DNA of 64,000 bases from Maribellus comscasis (GCF_009762775.1 NZ_CP046401.1:3100001-3164000); one strand, 5' to 3'. Shown: positions 35,312 through 45,483, counted from the stretch's first letter. Numbers and translations: made by a program. The notes: generated by a model not told the origin, from the sequence alone.

Positions 35312-36300
35312 TCTTTTTTCAAAATTATAAATTTAAAGATTCCCTGAAGCAAGCCGACTCCGTACGCAAACACCTGGATATTTAAAGTTACGATGGATAA
35401 AAGAGCAGGTTTTATGCTTTTATACATTCGAAACGATTGAAAAAAAGCAAGTAAACAAATCCCCAGAAATCCGATTCCGACCAAACTCCATAAATATCCT
35501 GTGAATGTAAGAAGAAAAGGTGTCACAATTACTAAAAGCAGGAGGCCAAGAATTAAAATCGCCGGGAGCAGATGAATTACTTTTAGCATATTTTTATGCA
35601 TGGTTCCCAGTTTAATCCGGGCCATTCCAATCGTTTTAATTTGTTTAAAAAATTTTGTCAGACTGGTGCGTCGTTTATGATAGACAAAAGCATCTGGAAT
35701 GAGGCCCATTTTAAAACCAGACTCGTCGATTCGAGCAGAAAAATCAGTGTCCTCGCCGTAATACCGAAGTCGCATTCCCCCAATTTTTTCATAAACCGCA
35801 CGCGAAATTCCCATGTTAAAACTTCGCGGATAGAATTTCTCGACACTTTTTTTATTGCCCCGAATTCCTCCTGTACCAATAAAAGAGGTCATCGAGTAAT
35901 TGATTGCTTTTAAAAGCGGCGAGAATGAAGGATGAAACGTGTCCGGCCCACCGAAAGCATCAAAACCAAATTCAGCAATTCCTTTGTCAATTTCTTTTAG
36001 CCATTGAGGCGGCAACATACAATCGGAATCGATAAACAACATAAAGTCGCCGTCGCAATTTGCCATCCCGTTATTTCTGGCGTTTGCCGGGCCTTGATTT
36101 TGTTGGAAAATAGCACGTAACTTTAATTTTGAAGGAGATTGGTAGCTTGAAATAAATTCATTAAAGCCGTCATTCGAACCGTCGTCAACGAATAGAAACT
36201 CAAACTCAGAACGATTAAAATCAATATTTTCTGCCGACTCCAGTAATTCTTTAACCTCTTCCAGCCGGTTATATACCGGAACTATAATTGTAAATTTCAT
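35308..36300 (-). CDS. glycosyltransferase family 2 with C-terminal membrane helices
   Basis: A 330-residue protein. The N-terminal GT-A domain has IIVPVYNRLEEVKELLESA, FVDDGSNDG, GPANARNNGM and the DxD-like FIDSDCMLPP. The C-terminal 90 residues hold about three membrane helices, anchoring it to the inner membrane. It is transcribed with the YfhO gene behind a 32-base gap. This type often polymerises or decorates glycans at the membrane. Confidence 0.9.
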   Translation of the reverse strand: MKFTIIVPVYNRLEEVKELLESAENIDFNRSEFEFLFVDDGSNDGFNEFISSYQSPSKLKLRAIFQQNQGPANARNNGMANCDGDFMLFIDSDCMLPPQWLKEIDKGIAEFGFDAFGGPDTFHPSFSPLLKAINYSMTSFIGTGGIRGNKKSVEKFYPRSFNMGISRAVYEKIGGMRLRYYGEDTDFSARIDESGFKMGLIPDAFVYHKRRTSLTKFFKQIKTIGMARIKLGTMHKNMLKVIHLLPAILILGLLLLVIVTPFLLTFTGYLWSLVGIGFLGICLLAFFQSFRMYKSIKPALLSIVTLNIQVFAYGVGLLQGIFKFIILKKD

Positions 36301-36332
36301 TCTCAGATCTTTCTTAAATCTGCAACAATTGA

Positions 36333-38924
36333 TTATTTCTTGCTAACTGGTTTTAATTTTTTTCTGTTTGAATAAATGCTCCAACCTACTGCAAATGCAA
36401 GAGCAGCAATCAGCACAATAAACGCGATTTGCGAAATTCTTTGCGAAGTATAGAAATGGTCAGGATGGAATACAAATTCCACTTTATGTTCGCCTTTGGG
36501 AACCACAACTGCCCGAAGAATATAGTTCGCTCTGAAAAGCTTGCTTTCCTTTCCGTCAATAAAAACTTTCCAGTCAGGATAAAAAACTTCAGAGAATACA
36601 ACAAGCTTTTCTTCCGGCGAATTTATTGTGTAGCTCAATTGATCCGGTTCATAATCGTCAAGTGATATGGAACCTTGACCAGAAACTGAATTTGAGCTAA
36701 ATGAAGGAACATCCTCTTTTGATTCACTTCTTATAACCGCTGTTGTTTTTACGTTTATATCGTTTAAAGCAAGAATTTCTTCGTTGGCGTTATTTGCCCA
36801 TTTTATTGAGTCAACAAACCAGGCAACCCCCATAGCAGCAGAATTAACCTGAAGTCCTTGTTCGGTGATAATATATTTTGTATTGAGCATATTAAGAGCA
36901 CTCAAATTCATCTTACTGATATATTGCTCAATCATATCCTGATAGCGGTGAAGTTTTATGGCATGGTAGCCGCCAACCGAACGATGTGCATTTGTCGTAA
37001 CATTTTCCTGAAATGGATTCTGTGTTGTGTTGAACACCCTATAATGTGAGTATTTGTTTATTACATATGTTTCAAGACGTTCTTTTTCCTCTTCGTTTTT
37101 CGGTTTAAATTGATTTATTGCTTCGTCTAATTTTGTTTGTAACCCTGGAACTGAGCTGAGTTGACGTTGATAAATTTGTTTATCTGTATTGGTTAATTCA
37201 TAAACATCTTTTACCAAACTTCTTTTTGAGAAATTTTCTATTGGGACATAACGTCTGCTAATACCCCAAAAGTCAATAATTGCTAAAGTAACAACTGCAA
37301 TAACAAAAACATTGGCTTTAATTTTCTTTTTTGAATAAAGAAATAACAACAGTGTAGTTAAGGCCAAAAGTATAATTGCCCGCCAAAGATCTGCTCTGAA
37401 AATTCCTATTCTTAAGTCAATCAAAGCATTAATAATTCCGTCAAGCTGATTCGCAACATTGGGTTGGTTCCGAAGTGAATTAAACTGGTTTTGTTCCACA
37501 TTGCTTATGTAGCTGTTAAAAAGATGCGGAAATGCAATATTCAATAATAAGAAAAAAGCCATCATACCGGAAACCAAAAGATAAACTGGTTTTGGTTTTT
37601 TGAATATATAGAACGTTGCTTTTTTATCAAGTATTTCCTGGCTTGCAACAATTTTACTGGTAGTCAAAATGGCAAGAAAGCTTACTAAAATTACTGCAAC
37701 TCCCAGAATGGACACCGGAGCCCTGAATTTACTGTACATTGGTATATAATAAATAAACAGATCAGTAAACGCAGAAAAATTACCTCCCATAGCAAGGAAA
37801 AAGAATAGAACTGCAGGTACCATAATTTGCAGCTTTAATCTGTCTTTTATTGTAAATGCTCCCAATAAAAATAGAAAAACAAATACAACTCCCAAATAAT
37901 TTGGCCCGCCACTAAACGGTTGATCTCCCCAGTATTGATTAAAATTTGCAAATACATTTCTGTAGTTTCGGGGGGCTTTTTCCAGTAAATCCTTGTCTCT
38001 GCCAATCTGGCTGGTCATTCCTCCTTTTACATTAGGAACAATAACCATCATACTTTCATCAACACCACTACTCCAACTATTGATGTAGTCTTTGTCAAGT
38101 CCGTTAGTTTCTTTTGTATCTTCTTTTCCTAGAGTAAGTTCACTCGGGCCTCTCATCGACTGGTCGTTGTATAAATAGTAATTGATAAGCCGCGAGTAGT
38201 TGGGAGCAATGGCCAAAACCGCTGCAGCAACAAGCACTCCCATTGTTTTTAGAAATTGAGGAAGTGTTTTTTCTTTTATCTGGTATATCAATTCTACAGC
38301 ACCAAAAATCAGTAGTGCCAAAAAGAAATAGTAAATCATTTGAATATGGGCCATTGTAATCATCATCGCCATAAAAAATGATGCTATCACAAAACCCCAT
38401 AGATATTTTCGCCTGAAGCACAGTATAATTCCCCCCAGTGTTGGCGGGATAAGAGAAAGTGTAAACACTTTCATAAAATGCCCGGCCAGAATAATAATAA
38501 CGTAATATGACGTAAGTGCATAAGCAATTGCTCCTCCGGCAGATAATTTTGGAGACACACCCACTATTATCATTAATATGTAAAAACCAAGCATGTACCA
38601 AAAAATAGAGGCTACTTCTCTCGGAACACCTAACTTTTGAGGAATTCTGTATACTTGTTTTAAATTATCAGCACCCTTGTATGGCGCTCCAATGTAATCG
38701 GGCATTCCCCCAAAAATAGACCCATTCCAAAGAACCGTTTCTTTTTCTTCATAAAATTTGAAATCTCGTTTTTCCCGTCCCTGCCCATAACTACCTATTA
38801 CATCTTCTCCCTGCAACGTTTTTCCTTCCCACGCCGGGTAGAAATAAACGGAAGAAACAATAAACATTACCAAAATTGCTATGATGTGAGGCAGCACCTT
38901 TGTAAATATCGTTTTATAATTCAT
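36333..38924 (-). CDS. YfhO family membrane protein
   Basis: An 863-residue protein with about 12 membrane helices, beginning with a hydrophobic helix and the YFYPAWEGKTLQGEDV loop (the YfhO hallmark). It ends in a beta-rich extracytoplasmic region with YPDWKVFIDGKESKLFRANY and a last membrane helix. YfhO proteins act in lipid-linked sugar transfer to cell-surface polymers in Firmicutes and are common in Bacteroidota. It is upstream of the membrane GT2 on the same strand and likely shares its pathway. Confidence 0.88.
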   Translation of the reverse strand: MNYKTIFTKVLPHIIAILVMFIVSSVYFYPAWEGKTLQGEDVIGSYGQGREKRDFKFYEEKETVLWNGSIFGGMPDYIGAPYKGADNLKQVYRIPQKLGVPREVASIFWYMLGFYILMIIVGVSPKLSAGGAIAYALTSYYVIIILAGHFMKVFTLSLIPPTLGGIILCFRRKYLWGFVIASFFMAMMITMAHIQMIYYFFLALLIFGAVELIYQIKEKTLPQFLKTMGVLVAAAVLAIAPNYSRLINYYLYNDQSMRGPSELTLGKEDTKETNGLDKDYINSWSSGVDESMMVIVPNVKGGMTSQIGRDKDLLEKAPRNYRNVFANFNQYWGDQPFSGGPNYLGVVFVFLFLLGAFTIKDRLKLQIMVPAVLFFFLAMGGNFSAFTDLFIYYIPMYSKFRAPVSILGVAVILVSFLAILTTSKIVASQEILDKKATFYIFKKPKPVYLLVSGMMAFFLLLNIAFPHLFNSYISNVEQNQFNSLRNQPNVANQLDGIINALIDLRIGIFRADLWRAIILLALTTLLLFLYSKKKIKANVFVIAVVTLAIIDFWGISRRYVPIENFSKRSLVKDVYELTNTDKQIYQRQLSSVPGLQTKLDEAINQFKPKNEEEKERLETYVINKYSHYRVFNTTQNPFQENVTTNAHRSVGGYHAIKLHRYQDMIEQYISKMNLSALNMLNTKYIITEQGLQVNSAAMGVAWFVDSIKWANNANEEILALNDINVKTTAVIRSESKEDVPSFSSNSVSGQGSISLDDYEPDQLSYTINSPEEKLVVFSEVFYPDWKVFIDGKESKLFRANYILRAVVVPKGEHKVEFVFHPDHFYTSQRISQIAFIVLIAALAFAVGWSIYSNRKKLKPVSKK

Positions 38925-39092
38925 GGGTGGGATATTTCTTAATAAATTAAAATAAAATGATGCGCTAAAATTGCATAAACTTTGGCAGATAGCAAAGTTG
39001 TGATGTTAATTTATTATAATATAAGGAATGAGAGTTATCTCGCAAAATTTGAAAAAGAAAAGTTTTCGTGAAACATATTGTTTTCAGAACAC

Positions 39093-39100
39093 TAATTTTG
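39093..39100 (+). promoter_or_regulatory. candidate -7 element for the aminotransferase operon
   Basis: TAATTTTG matches TAnnTTTG, 44 bases before the ATG at 39145, in the spacer between the divergent YfhO and aminotransferase genes. Confidence 0.4.
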
Positions 39101-39144
39101 TGTAAAATGCAGTTTATAAAATAACTGACAAAATTTAGCCGACA

Positions 39145-40272
39145 ATGCAGACCATTCAAATGTCCGATATTTATGGGCAATATTTAACGATGAAGGATGA
39201 AATCGATGCTGCCATTCAGGAAGTTATTCGCTCTACAAAATTTATAAAGAGCGGAAAGGTGCTGGATTTTGAAGAAAAGTTGTCGGAATATTTGGATACA
39301 AATGTTATTTCTTGCGGAAATGGAACCGATGCTTTGCAGCTTGCTTTTATGGCTTTAAATTTGAATCCCGGCGACGAGATAATTACAACTCCTTTTACAT
39401 TTATTTCAACTGTCGAGGTTTTGGTGTTGCTTGAATTAAAGCCGGTTTTTGTGGATGTTTGTCCCAATAAATTTAATATCGATTCGTCAAAAATTGAAGC
39501 TGCAATTACCGATAAAACAAAAGCAATTTTACCGGTTCATTTGTTTGGGCAGTGTGCCGATTTGGAAACAATCCAATCACTTTGTAAAAAGCACAATCTT
39601 TTTTTAGTTGAAGATGCTTGTCAGGCGCTGGGAACCGGTTTTCTTTTTAACGACGGCACAACAAAAAAAGCCGGAACAGTTGGAGATATCGGTTGTAATT
39701 CATTTTTTCCATCAAAAAATCTGGGAGCGTTTGGAGACGGCGGAGCTGTTTATACGAACGACAATGAATTGGCGAAAACAATTCGCTCCATTGCAAACCA
39801 TGGGCGAAAAGAAATGTATGTTTATGAACGGGTCGGTTTGAATTCCCGGCTCGACAGTATGCAGGCCGCTATTCTTGAAGTAAAATTGAAGTCCATTGAG
39901 AAACACATAAAAGCGAGACAAGAAGCTGCTGCTTTTTACGACTTTCATTTAAAGGGAATTGAGGGACTTCAAATTCCAACGCGCGCAGAATACAGCACGC
40001 ATACTTTTCATCAATATACCATAAAGGTAGAAAAGCGGGATGAATTGCAGGCGTTTCTGCAAAAGAGAGAAATCCCGTCGATGGTTTATTATCCGCGTGC
40101 GATCCACTTGCAGGAAGGCTACCAATTTTTAGAATACAAAAAGGGCGATTTTCCACACAGCGAGAAATTGACGGAAACCGTGCTATCTTTGCCTATGCAC
40201 ACTGAGTTGACGGAAGAGCAACAAAGATACATTGTCGATTCCATTAAAGAATTCTTCAAAAATGAATTATGA
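39145..40272 (+). CDS. DegT/DnrJ aminotransferase, WbpE/WlbC type
   Basis: A 375-residue PLP enzyme. The internal aldimine Lys191 is in [16 protein letters not shown]. Other PLP-fold marks are [18 protein letters not shown] and EDACQALG. With the two genes behind it, it most likely makes the 3-amino group of UDP-GlcNAc(3NAc)A from the 3-keto uronate (WbpE step). Its stop overlaps the acetyltransferase start by 4 bases, so the module is one operon. Confidence 0.9.
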   Translation: MQTIQMSDIYGQYLTMKDEIDAAIQEVIRSTKFIKSGKVLDFEEKLSEYLDTNVISCGNGTDALQLAFMALNLNPGDEIITTPFTFISTVEVLVLLELKPVFVDVCPNKFNIDSSKIEAAITDKTKAILPVHLFGQCADLETIQSLCKKHNLFLVEDACQALGTGFLFNDGTTKKAGTVGDIGCNSFFPSKNLGAFGDGGAVYTNDNELAKTIRSIANHGRKEMYVYERVGLNSRLDSMQAAILEVKLKSIEKHIKARQEAAAFYDFHLKGIEGLQIPTRAEYSTHTFHQYTIKVEKRDELQAFLQKREIPSMVYYPRAIHLQEGYQFLEYKKGDFPHSEKLTETVLSLPMHTELTEEQQRYIVDSIKEFFKNEL

Positions 40273-40844
40273 CTGAAACTTTTATTCACGAAACATCGGT
40301 AGTTGACACCGGAGCTCAAATCGGCAGCGGCTCAAAAATCTGGCATTTTTGCCATGTTATGGGAACTGTAGAAATGGGCAACAACTGTATTTTGGGACAG
40401 AATGTTTTCGTTGGTAATAATGTAAAATTGGGCAACAATGTAAAAGTTCAGAACAACGTTTCTGTTTACGAAGGAGTAGTTTGCGAAGATGATGTTTTTT
40501 TGGGGCCGTCGATGGTTTTTACGAATGTTGTGAATCCGCGAAGTTTTATCGAACGAAAAAATGAATACAAAAAAACACTTGTAAAAAAAGGAGCAACAAT
40601 TGGCGCCAACGCTACAATTCTCTGTGGTTTGACTTTGGGAAAATATTGTTTTATTGGTGCAGGTGCCGTTGTTACTAAAGATGTAAAAGCTTTTGCGCTA
40701 ATGAAAGGCGTGCCTGCTAAACAACAGGGGTGGGTGAGCCGATCAGGAGCTGTTTTGAGCGATGATTTGGTTTGCCCGGAAACGGGTGAAAGATATAAAC
40801 TCGAAGGAGGAATTTTAGAATTGGTTACAGAAAAATTAAGATAA
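40269..40844 (+). CDS. UDP-2-acetamido-3-amino-uronate N-acetyltransferase, WbpD/WlbB type
   Basis: A 191-residue left-handed beta-helix (hexapeptide) acetyltransferase. Repeats run [15 protein letters not shown] through [19 protein letters not shown]. The [13 protein letters not shown] loop and the C-terminal [16 protein letters not shown] are typical of WbpD/WlbB. It acetylates the 3-amino group made by the upstream aminotransferase. The gene lies 37 bases before the dehydrogenase gene. Confidence 0.92.
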   Translation: MTETFIHETSVVDTGAQIGSGSKIWHFCHVMGTVEMGNNCILGQNVFVGNNVKLGNNVKVQNNVSVYEGVVCEDDVFLGPSMVFTNVVNPRSFIERKNEYKKTLVKKGATIGANATILCGLTLGKYCFIGAGAVVTKDVKAFALMKGVPAKQQGWVSRSGAVLSDDLVCPETGERYKLEGGILELVTEKLR

Positions 40845-40881
40845 TCTCGGATTAGGGATGACTGCAGATTGATTTTGATAA

Positions 40882-41808
40882 ATGAAAAAATTTGGACTAA
40901 TAGGCGCAGCCGGCTATATCGCCGAGCGCCACATGAAAGCCATAAAAGAAACCGGAAACAACCTGCTTTGGGCTGCCGACCGATTTGATGTGATGGGAAA
41001 AATAGACAGTTATTTTCCAGAAGCGGAATTTTATTTACAAGACGATTCATCTCAAAATAGAATAAAAGCGAATTCTACTGATTTTATCAGTATTTGTTCG
41101 CCCAATTATATGCATGCGTCGCATATTCAGTTTGTTCTCGAAAATTCTTCGAATGCAATTTGTGAAAAGCCGCTTGTTATTTATCCGAAAGAGTTGGATG
41201 ATTTAAAAAAAGTGGAAGAAAAAACGGGGAAGAAAGTTTTTACAGTTTTACAATTGCGTTATCATCCGGTAATTCTGGCGCTGAAAAAGGAAATTGAAAA
41301 TAACCCGGATAAAGTTTACGACATCGATTTGACTTACATTACCTCGCGTGGAAAGTGGTATTTTAAAAGTTGGAAAGGCGATATTGAAAAATCGGGTGGA
41401 GTTGCTACAAACATTGGGATTCATTTTTTTGATATGCTGCACTGGATTTTTGGTAAAGTCCAGAAAAACAATGTTCATGTTTATGAACCGCACAAAGCAG
41501 CCGGTTTTCTTCAACTGGAAAAGGCAAATGTGCGCTGGTTTTTAAGTCTCGATTGTGAAGACCTTCCAAAAAATGCAAAAGAAAAAGGCTTGCGAACTTA
41601 CCGGTCGATAAATGTTGCCGGTAAAGAAATTGAATTTAGCGGTGGTTTTACCGATTTGCACACGGTAACCTATCAGAATATTTTGGATGGAAATGGTTTT
41701 GGAATTGACGATGCCAGAGAAAGTATTGAACTTACCGACAAAATTCGAAATGCAAAATTGGTAGAAAAAAAAGGGGAAGTACATCCTTTTCTTATTCAAA
41801 AAAGATGA
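40882..41808 (+). CDS. UDP-GlcNAc-uronate 3-dehydrogenase, WbpB/WlbA type
   Basis: A 308-residue Gfo/Idh/MocA-family oxidoreductase. The NAD-binding start is LIGAAGYIAERHMKAI, the cofactor/catalytic block is ISICSPNYMHASHI then CEKPL, and DLTYITSRGKWY, EKSGGVATNIGIHFFDMLHW and FSGGFTDLHT match WlbA/WbpB closely. It oxidises C3 of UDP-GlcNAc-uronate, the step before the aminotransferase. The UDP-GlcNAc 6-dehydrogenase and the 2-epimerase that would complete the route are not in the window. Confidence 0.92.
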   Translation: MKKFGLIGAAGYIAERHMKAIKETGNNLLWAADRFDVMGKIDSYFPEAEFYLQDDSSQNRIKANSTDFISICSPNYMHASHIQFVLENSSNAICEKPLVIYPKELDDLKKVEEKTGKKVFTVLQLRYHPVILALKKEIENNPDKVYDIDLTYITSRGKWYFKSWKGDIEKSGGVATNIGIHFFDMLHWIFGKVQKNNVHVYEPHKAAGFLQLEKANVRWFLSLDCEDLPKNAKEKGLRTYRSINVAGKEIEFSGGFTDLHTVTYQNILDGNGFGIDDARESIELTDKIRNAKLVEKKGEVHPFLIQKR

Positions 41809-41830
41809 CTTCCCTTATGGTTGAAGTCAA

Positions 41831-43366
41831 TTAAATTTTCGCAAATAAATTTTTGTAGCTCACCTGCTCGCCAATAATTTTTCCAATCTCGCTGATGGCA
41901 ACACGTTCTTGTTCCATTGTGTCGCGGTAACGGATGGTTACTGTATTATCCTGAGTGGTTTGATGATCGACAGTTACACAAAACGGTGTTCCAATTGCAT
42001 CCTGACGACGGTAACGTTTTCCGATAGAATCTTTTTCGTCGTATTGGCAATTGAAATCAAATTTCAAATCATCAATAATTTCGCGTGCTTTTTCCGGCAG
42101 CCCGTCTTTTTTAACTAACGGCAAAACAGCCAGCTTTACCGGAGCTAATACCGGCGGAATTTTCAGAACTACACGTGAATCTTTTTCCAATTGTTCTTCA
42201 CAATACGATGCTGAAATTACCTGTAAAAACATGCGGTCAACACCAATCGAAGTTTCCACAACAAACGGCACGTATGATTCATTTAATTCCGGATCGAAAT
42301 ATCTGATTTTTTTGCCTGAATATTTTTCGTGTTGTGAAAGGTCGAAATCGGTGCGCGAGTGAATTCCTTCAACTTCTTTAAATCCGAATGGAAATTTGTA
42401 TTCCACATCTACAGCGGCATTGGCGTAATGAGCCAGTTTTTCATGTTCATGAAAACGGTAATTTTCATCACCAAAACCAAGCGCGCGGTGCCAGTTAATA
42501 CGTGTTTCTTTCCATTTTTCAAACCAGTCGAGTTCAGTGCCAGGACGCACAAAAAATTGCATTTCCATTTGTTCGAACTCACGCATTCTGAAAATAAACT
42601 GGCGTGCAACAATTTCGTTACGGAAAGCTTTACCAATTTGAGCAATTCCAAACGGAATTTTCATACGTCCGGTTTTCTGAACATTCAGGTAATTCACAAA
42701 AATTCCCTGCGCTGTTTCCGGGCGAAGATAAACTTTCAAAGCACCGTCGGCAGTTGAGCCCATTTCAGTGGCAAACATCAGGTTAAACTGACGAACATCG
42801 GTCCAGTTTCGTGTTCCTGAAACAGGACAAACAATTTCCTGGTCGATAATGATTTGTTTCAGCTCTTCCAGGTTATTATCGTTTAATGCTTTTGCAAAAC
42901 GAGCATGAAGTTCGTCGTATTTTTTTTGGTTGGCCAAAACCCGCGGATTGGTTTCACGGAATTGTTTTTCATCAAAAGAATCACCAAAACGTTTTTTCGC
43001 CTTGGCCACTTCTTTATCCATTTTGGCCTCGAATTTCGCCAGTTGTTCTTCAATTAAAACATCTGCACGGTAGCGTTTTTTCGAATCTTTGTTGTCGATT
43101 AACGGATCGTTAAACGCGTCCACGTGACCGGAAGCTTTCCAAATGGTTGGGTGCATAAAAATTGCGGAATCAAGACCAACTACATTTTCGTGTAGCAGAA
43201 CCATGCTGTCCCACCAATATTTTTTAATGTTGTTTTTTAGTTCAACGCCATATTGGCCGTAGTCGTAAACTGCGCCAAGCCCGTCGTAAATTTCGCTAGA
43301 TTGAAATACATAACCGTATTCTTTGCAGTGTGCAACCAGTTTCTTGAAAATATCTTCCTGTGCCAT
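41831..43366 (-). CDS. glyS: glycyl-tRNA synthetase, alpha2 type
   Basis: A 511-residue class IIa synthetase of the dimeric eukaryote/archaea-like form. It opens with the VFQSSEIYDGLGAVYDYGQYGVELKNN block, has motif 2 in FRNEIVARQFIFRMREFEQMEMQFF, and EVEGIHSRTDFDLSQHEKYSGK. The C-terminal anticodon-binding domain (PPVLAPVKLAVLPLVKK, GIxYRRQDAIGTPFC-like) completes it. It charges tRNA-Gly. It is convergent with the sugar-nucleotide operon. Confidence 0.97.
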   Translation of the reverse strand: MAQEDIFKKLVAHCKEYGYVFQSSEIYDGLGAVYDYGQYGVELKNNIKKYWWDSMVLLHENVVGLDSAIFMHPTIWKASGHVDAFNDPLIDNKDSKKRYRADVLIEEQLAKFEAKMDKEVAKAKKRFGDSFDEKQFRETNPRVLANQKKYDELHARFAKALNDNNLEELKQIIIDQEIVCPVSGTRNWTDVRQFNLMFATEMGSTADGALKVYLRPETAQGIFVNYLNVQKTGRMKIPFGIAQIGKAFRNEIVARQFIFRMREFEQMEMQFFVRPGTELDWFEKWKETRINWHRALGFGDENYRFHEHEKLAHYANAAVDVEYKFPFGFKEVEGIHSRTDFDLSQHEKYSGKKIRYFDPELNESYVPFVVETSIGVDRMFLQVISASYCEEQLEKDSRVVLKIPPVLAPVKLAVLPLVKKDGLPEKAREIIDDLKFDFNCQYDEKDSIGKRYRRQDAIGTPFCVTVDHQTTQDNTVTIRYRDTMEQERVAISEIGKIIGEQVSYKNLFAKI

Positions 43367-43456
43367 TTATTATTCGATTTTCAAATTGAACGACAAAAAT
43401 ATAATATAATTGATTGCCGCGAAAAAAGATTGGGTTAGAATTTCGCTTTGGAACAA

Positions 43457-43735
43457 TTATTCTACTTCTTCAAAGTCAATATATTCACCATCGTCCTGAT
43501 CGAAATTTTTATTTTGTCGTCTGTTTTTTTCGATAGTGACCTCTCCCTCACGTTTGGTTGAACGCTGGTTTTGCCGTTGTTGCTCCTGCATTTTTTGCTG
43601 CATATTTTTTACGCCTTTGTCAATTAGCAAGGGTAAAACATAACGCGAAATGATACGAATTACAAAATAGATAATTGCAATTACAAACAGCGTTCGTATA
43701 AAATTGAAAATGTATAATATTGTCAATATGTCCAT
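43457..43735 (-). CDS. DUF4834 membrane protein
   Basis: A 92-residue protein from the ATG at 43735 (MDILTILYIFNFIRTLFVIA). One N-terminal membrane helix is followed by a Gln/Arg-rich coiled segment and an acidic C-terminus, GEYIDFEEVE. This is the DUF4834 pattern restricted to Bacteroidota; its function is unknown. The upstream in-frame start at 43783 gives 16 extra residues that do not fit. Confidence 0.8.
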   Translation of the reverse strand: MDILTILYIFNFIRTLFVIAIIYFVIRIISRYVLPLLIDKGVKNMQQKMQEQQRQNQRSTKREGEVTIEKNRRQNKNFDQDDGEYIDFEEVE

Positions 43736-43818
43736 CAATGCAATTTTAGTAAATAATTGAAAGAATTCTGTTTTAACCTGCAAATTTAACTTTTATTAGG
43801 ATTGAAAGGATACAAAAA

Positions 43819-43838
43819 AAGGCGGGAAACTCCGCCTT
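43819..43838 (-). terminator. terminator after the first DUF2807 gene
   Basis: AAGGCGGGA / TCCGCCTT stem, followed on the - strand by a run of T. Confidence 0.75.
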
Positions 43839-43860
43839 AATTTTGAATATTCTTATTGAG

Positions 43861-44580
43861 TTATCTCTGGCTGACATCGCCACCGCTTGATTCATCAGTG
43901 TCTTTTATTTTAGGGTTTCCAAAATAACGAACATCGCCTCCGCTGCTTGCTTTTGCATACAATTCTTCGCTTACCGTTACATCGGCATCTGAGCCGCTGC
44001 TAACACGAACTCTGCAAATTGCTGTTTCGAGACCACGTGCAGAAATGTCGCTGCCGCTACTTGCTTCTGCTTCAAAAGTTTTTGCTTTCCCTGTTAGTTT
44101 TGCATCCGATCCGCTGCTTGTATCCAGTTTTACATTTTTGTAAACCAAATCCAAATCCACATCACTTCCACTGCTGGCTTCAATATTGATATTTTCACCT
44201 TTTAAAGTGTTTTCCGATTTAACATCCGATCCTGAAGAAGCATCAATCCCATTTAATTCTTTTACTGTTACGTAGGCTTTTTTGGTTTCGTTTCTACCTC
44301 CCCAGTTAAACCAGTTGTTATTGCGTTTCATATAGATATGAAGGACATCGCCTTTTACTTCTGTTATCAGTTCGTCAATAATATCGTCGTCGGCAACAAC
44401 TTTAACTTCTTCGCTGTTACCCATTGTAATATAAAGGTCAATTCCTGTTGAAACCTTTATTGCGTTAAAATTTTTTACTTTTCTGTTTTCGGTTTCGTCA
44501 CTATTCCCGGCATAAACTGAAGCATTTATTCCAATGGCAGCAACAAAAATAAGGATGGCAAGCTTTTGAATTGTTTTCAT
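43861..44580 (-). CDS. DUF2807 (head GIN domain) secreted protein
   Basis: A 239-residue protein from the ATG at 44580 with a signal peptide ending in SVYAG. The mature part is a beta-helix of repeated short strands with the DASSGSD / ASSGSD rhythm, the mark of DUF2807 (putative auto-transporter adhesin head GIN domain). It ends DESSGGDVSQR. It is a paralog of the next gene. Function is unknown; adhesion or an outer-surface scaffold is proposed for the family. Confidence 0.87.
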   Translation of the reverse strand: MKTIQKLAILIFVAAIGINASVYAGNSDETENRKVKNFNAIKVSTGIDLYITMGNSEEVKVVADDDIIDELITEVKGDVLHIYMKRNNNWFNWGGRNETKKAYVTVKELNGIDASSGSDVKSENTLKGENINIEASSGSDVDLDLVYKNVKLDTSSGSDAKLTGKAKTFEAEASSGSDISARGLETAICRVRVSSGSDADVTVSEELYAKASSGGDVRYFGNPKIKDTDESSGGDVSQR

Positions 44581-44643
44581 ATTTTTTTGTATTAGCATGA
44601 TTTTTAAAAGGACGTGTTAAAATAATGGAAGTTACACTTAAGG

Positions 44644-45363
44644 CTAATTTTTTCTGACATTCCCACCTGAAGAACTATCTGTATTTATGGATTTTGGGTT
44701 TCCTGAATAAAAAACGTTGCCTCCGCTGCTGGCGCGTCCGTCCAGTTTTTCCCTGACATCAATCCAGATATTTGCACCGCTACCAGCGCGCGCTTCACAA
44801 TCGTCAACGGTTAAATCTCCGGCTTTAATGTTCGAGCCGGCGGAAGCTTTTCCGGCAAATAATTCACTGCGTCCTTCCAGTTTTATATTCGAACCGGCAG
44901 ATGCAGAGACTTTCAGTTTTCGCGTGTCCACATCTAATTTCATGTTGCTTCCTGCAGATGTAGACAGTTCCAGACTTTTTGCTTTAATCGTGTTTTCAGA
45001 ATAAACATTGCTTCCGGCAGTAGATGTAATTGCATTTATTTCGGAAACAGTTACAAAAACCTTTAACGAGGTTGAACTTCTGATATTCTTATTTATCGAT
45101 ACAACAAGTGTATTTGCTTCAATTTTTGTTTCAATAGCATCAAGCAGATTGTCATCGGCTTTAACAACCACTTTTTCTGTACTGCCTTGAGTAATGTACA
45201 CATTCATTCCCCGGCGTGCCTTTATTTCGTCAAAAGAACCAACATCCCGGGTTTCTTCAACCACATTTCCGTTTCCTTTTATTGAAGGCCCCATAAAAGT
45301 ACACGACGAAAAAAATGAAGCGGTAAAGATGACTATTAACGAGAGGAAAATCTTTGATCTCAT
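44644..45363 (-). CDS. DUF2807 (head GIN domain) lipoprotein
   Basis: A 239-residue protein from the ATG at 45363 with a lipoprotein signal (SLIVIFTASFFSSC). The repeats here read STSAGSN / SASAGSN instead of SSGSD, but the layout of strands is the same as in the neighbour, so the pair arose by tandem duplication. One copy is lipidated and the other is not. Both are on the - strand with a 63-base gap and are probably cotranscribed. Confidence 0.88.
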   Translation of the reverse strand: MRSKIFLSLIVIFTASFFSSCTFMGPSIKGNGNVVEETRDVGSFDEIKARRGMNVYITQGSTEKVVVKADDNLLDAIETKIEANTLVVSINKNIRSSTSLKVFVTVSEINAITSTAGSNVYSENTIKAKSLELSTSAGSNMKLDVDTRKLKVSASAGSNIKLEGRSELFAGKASAGSNIKAGDLTVDDCEARAGSGANIWIDVREKLDGRASSGGNVFYSGNPKSINTDSSSGGNVRKN

Positions 45364-45483
45364 ATTTTTCTGTTTAATTGTTTGACTTAGTTGAAATGAG
45401 ATACTAATGTACACCAGATGACGAGAAGCTTACAAGTTTTTTCGTTGAAAGTATGGTTTTTGCCGGTAAACCAAGAATAAAAA

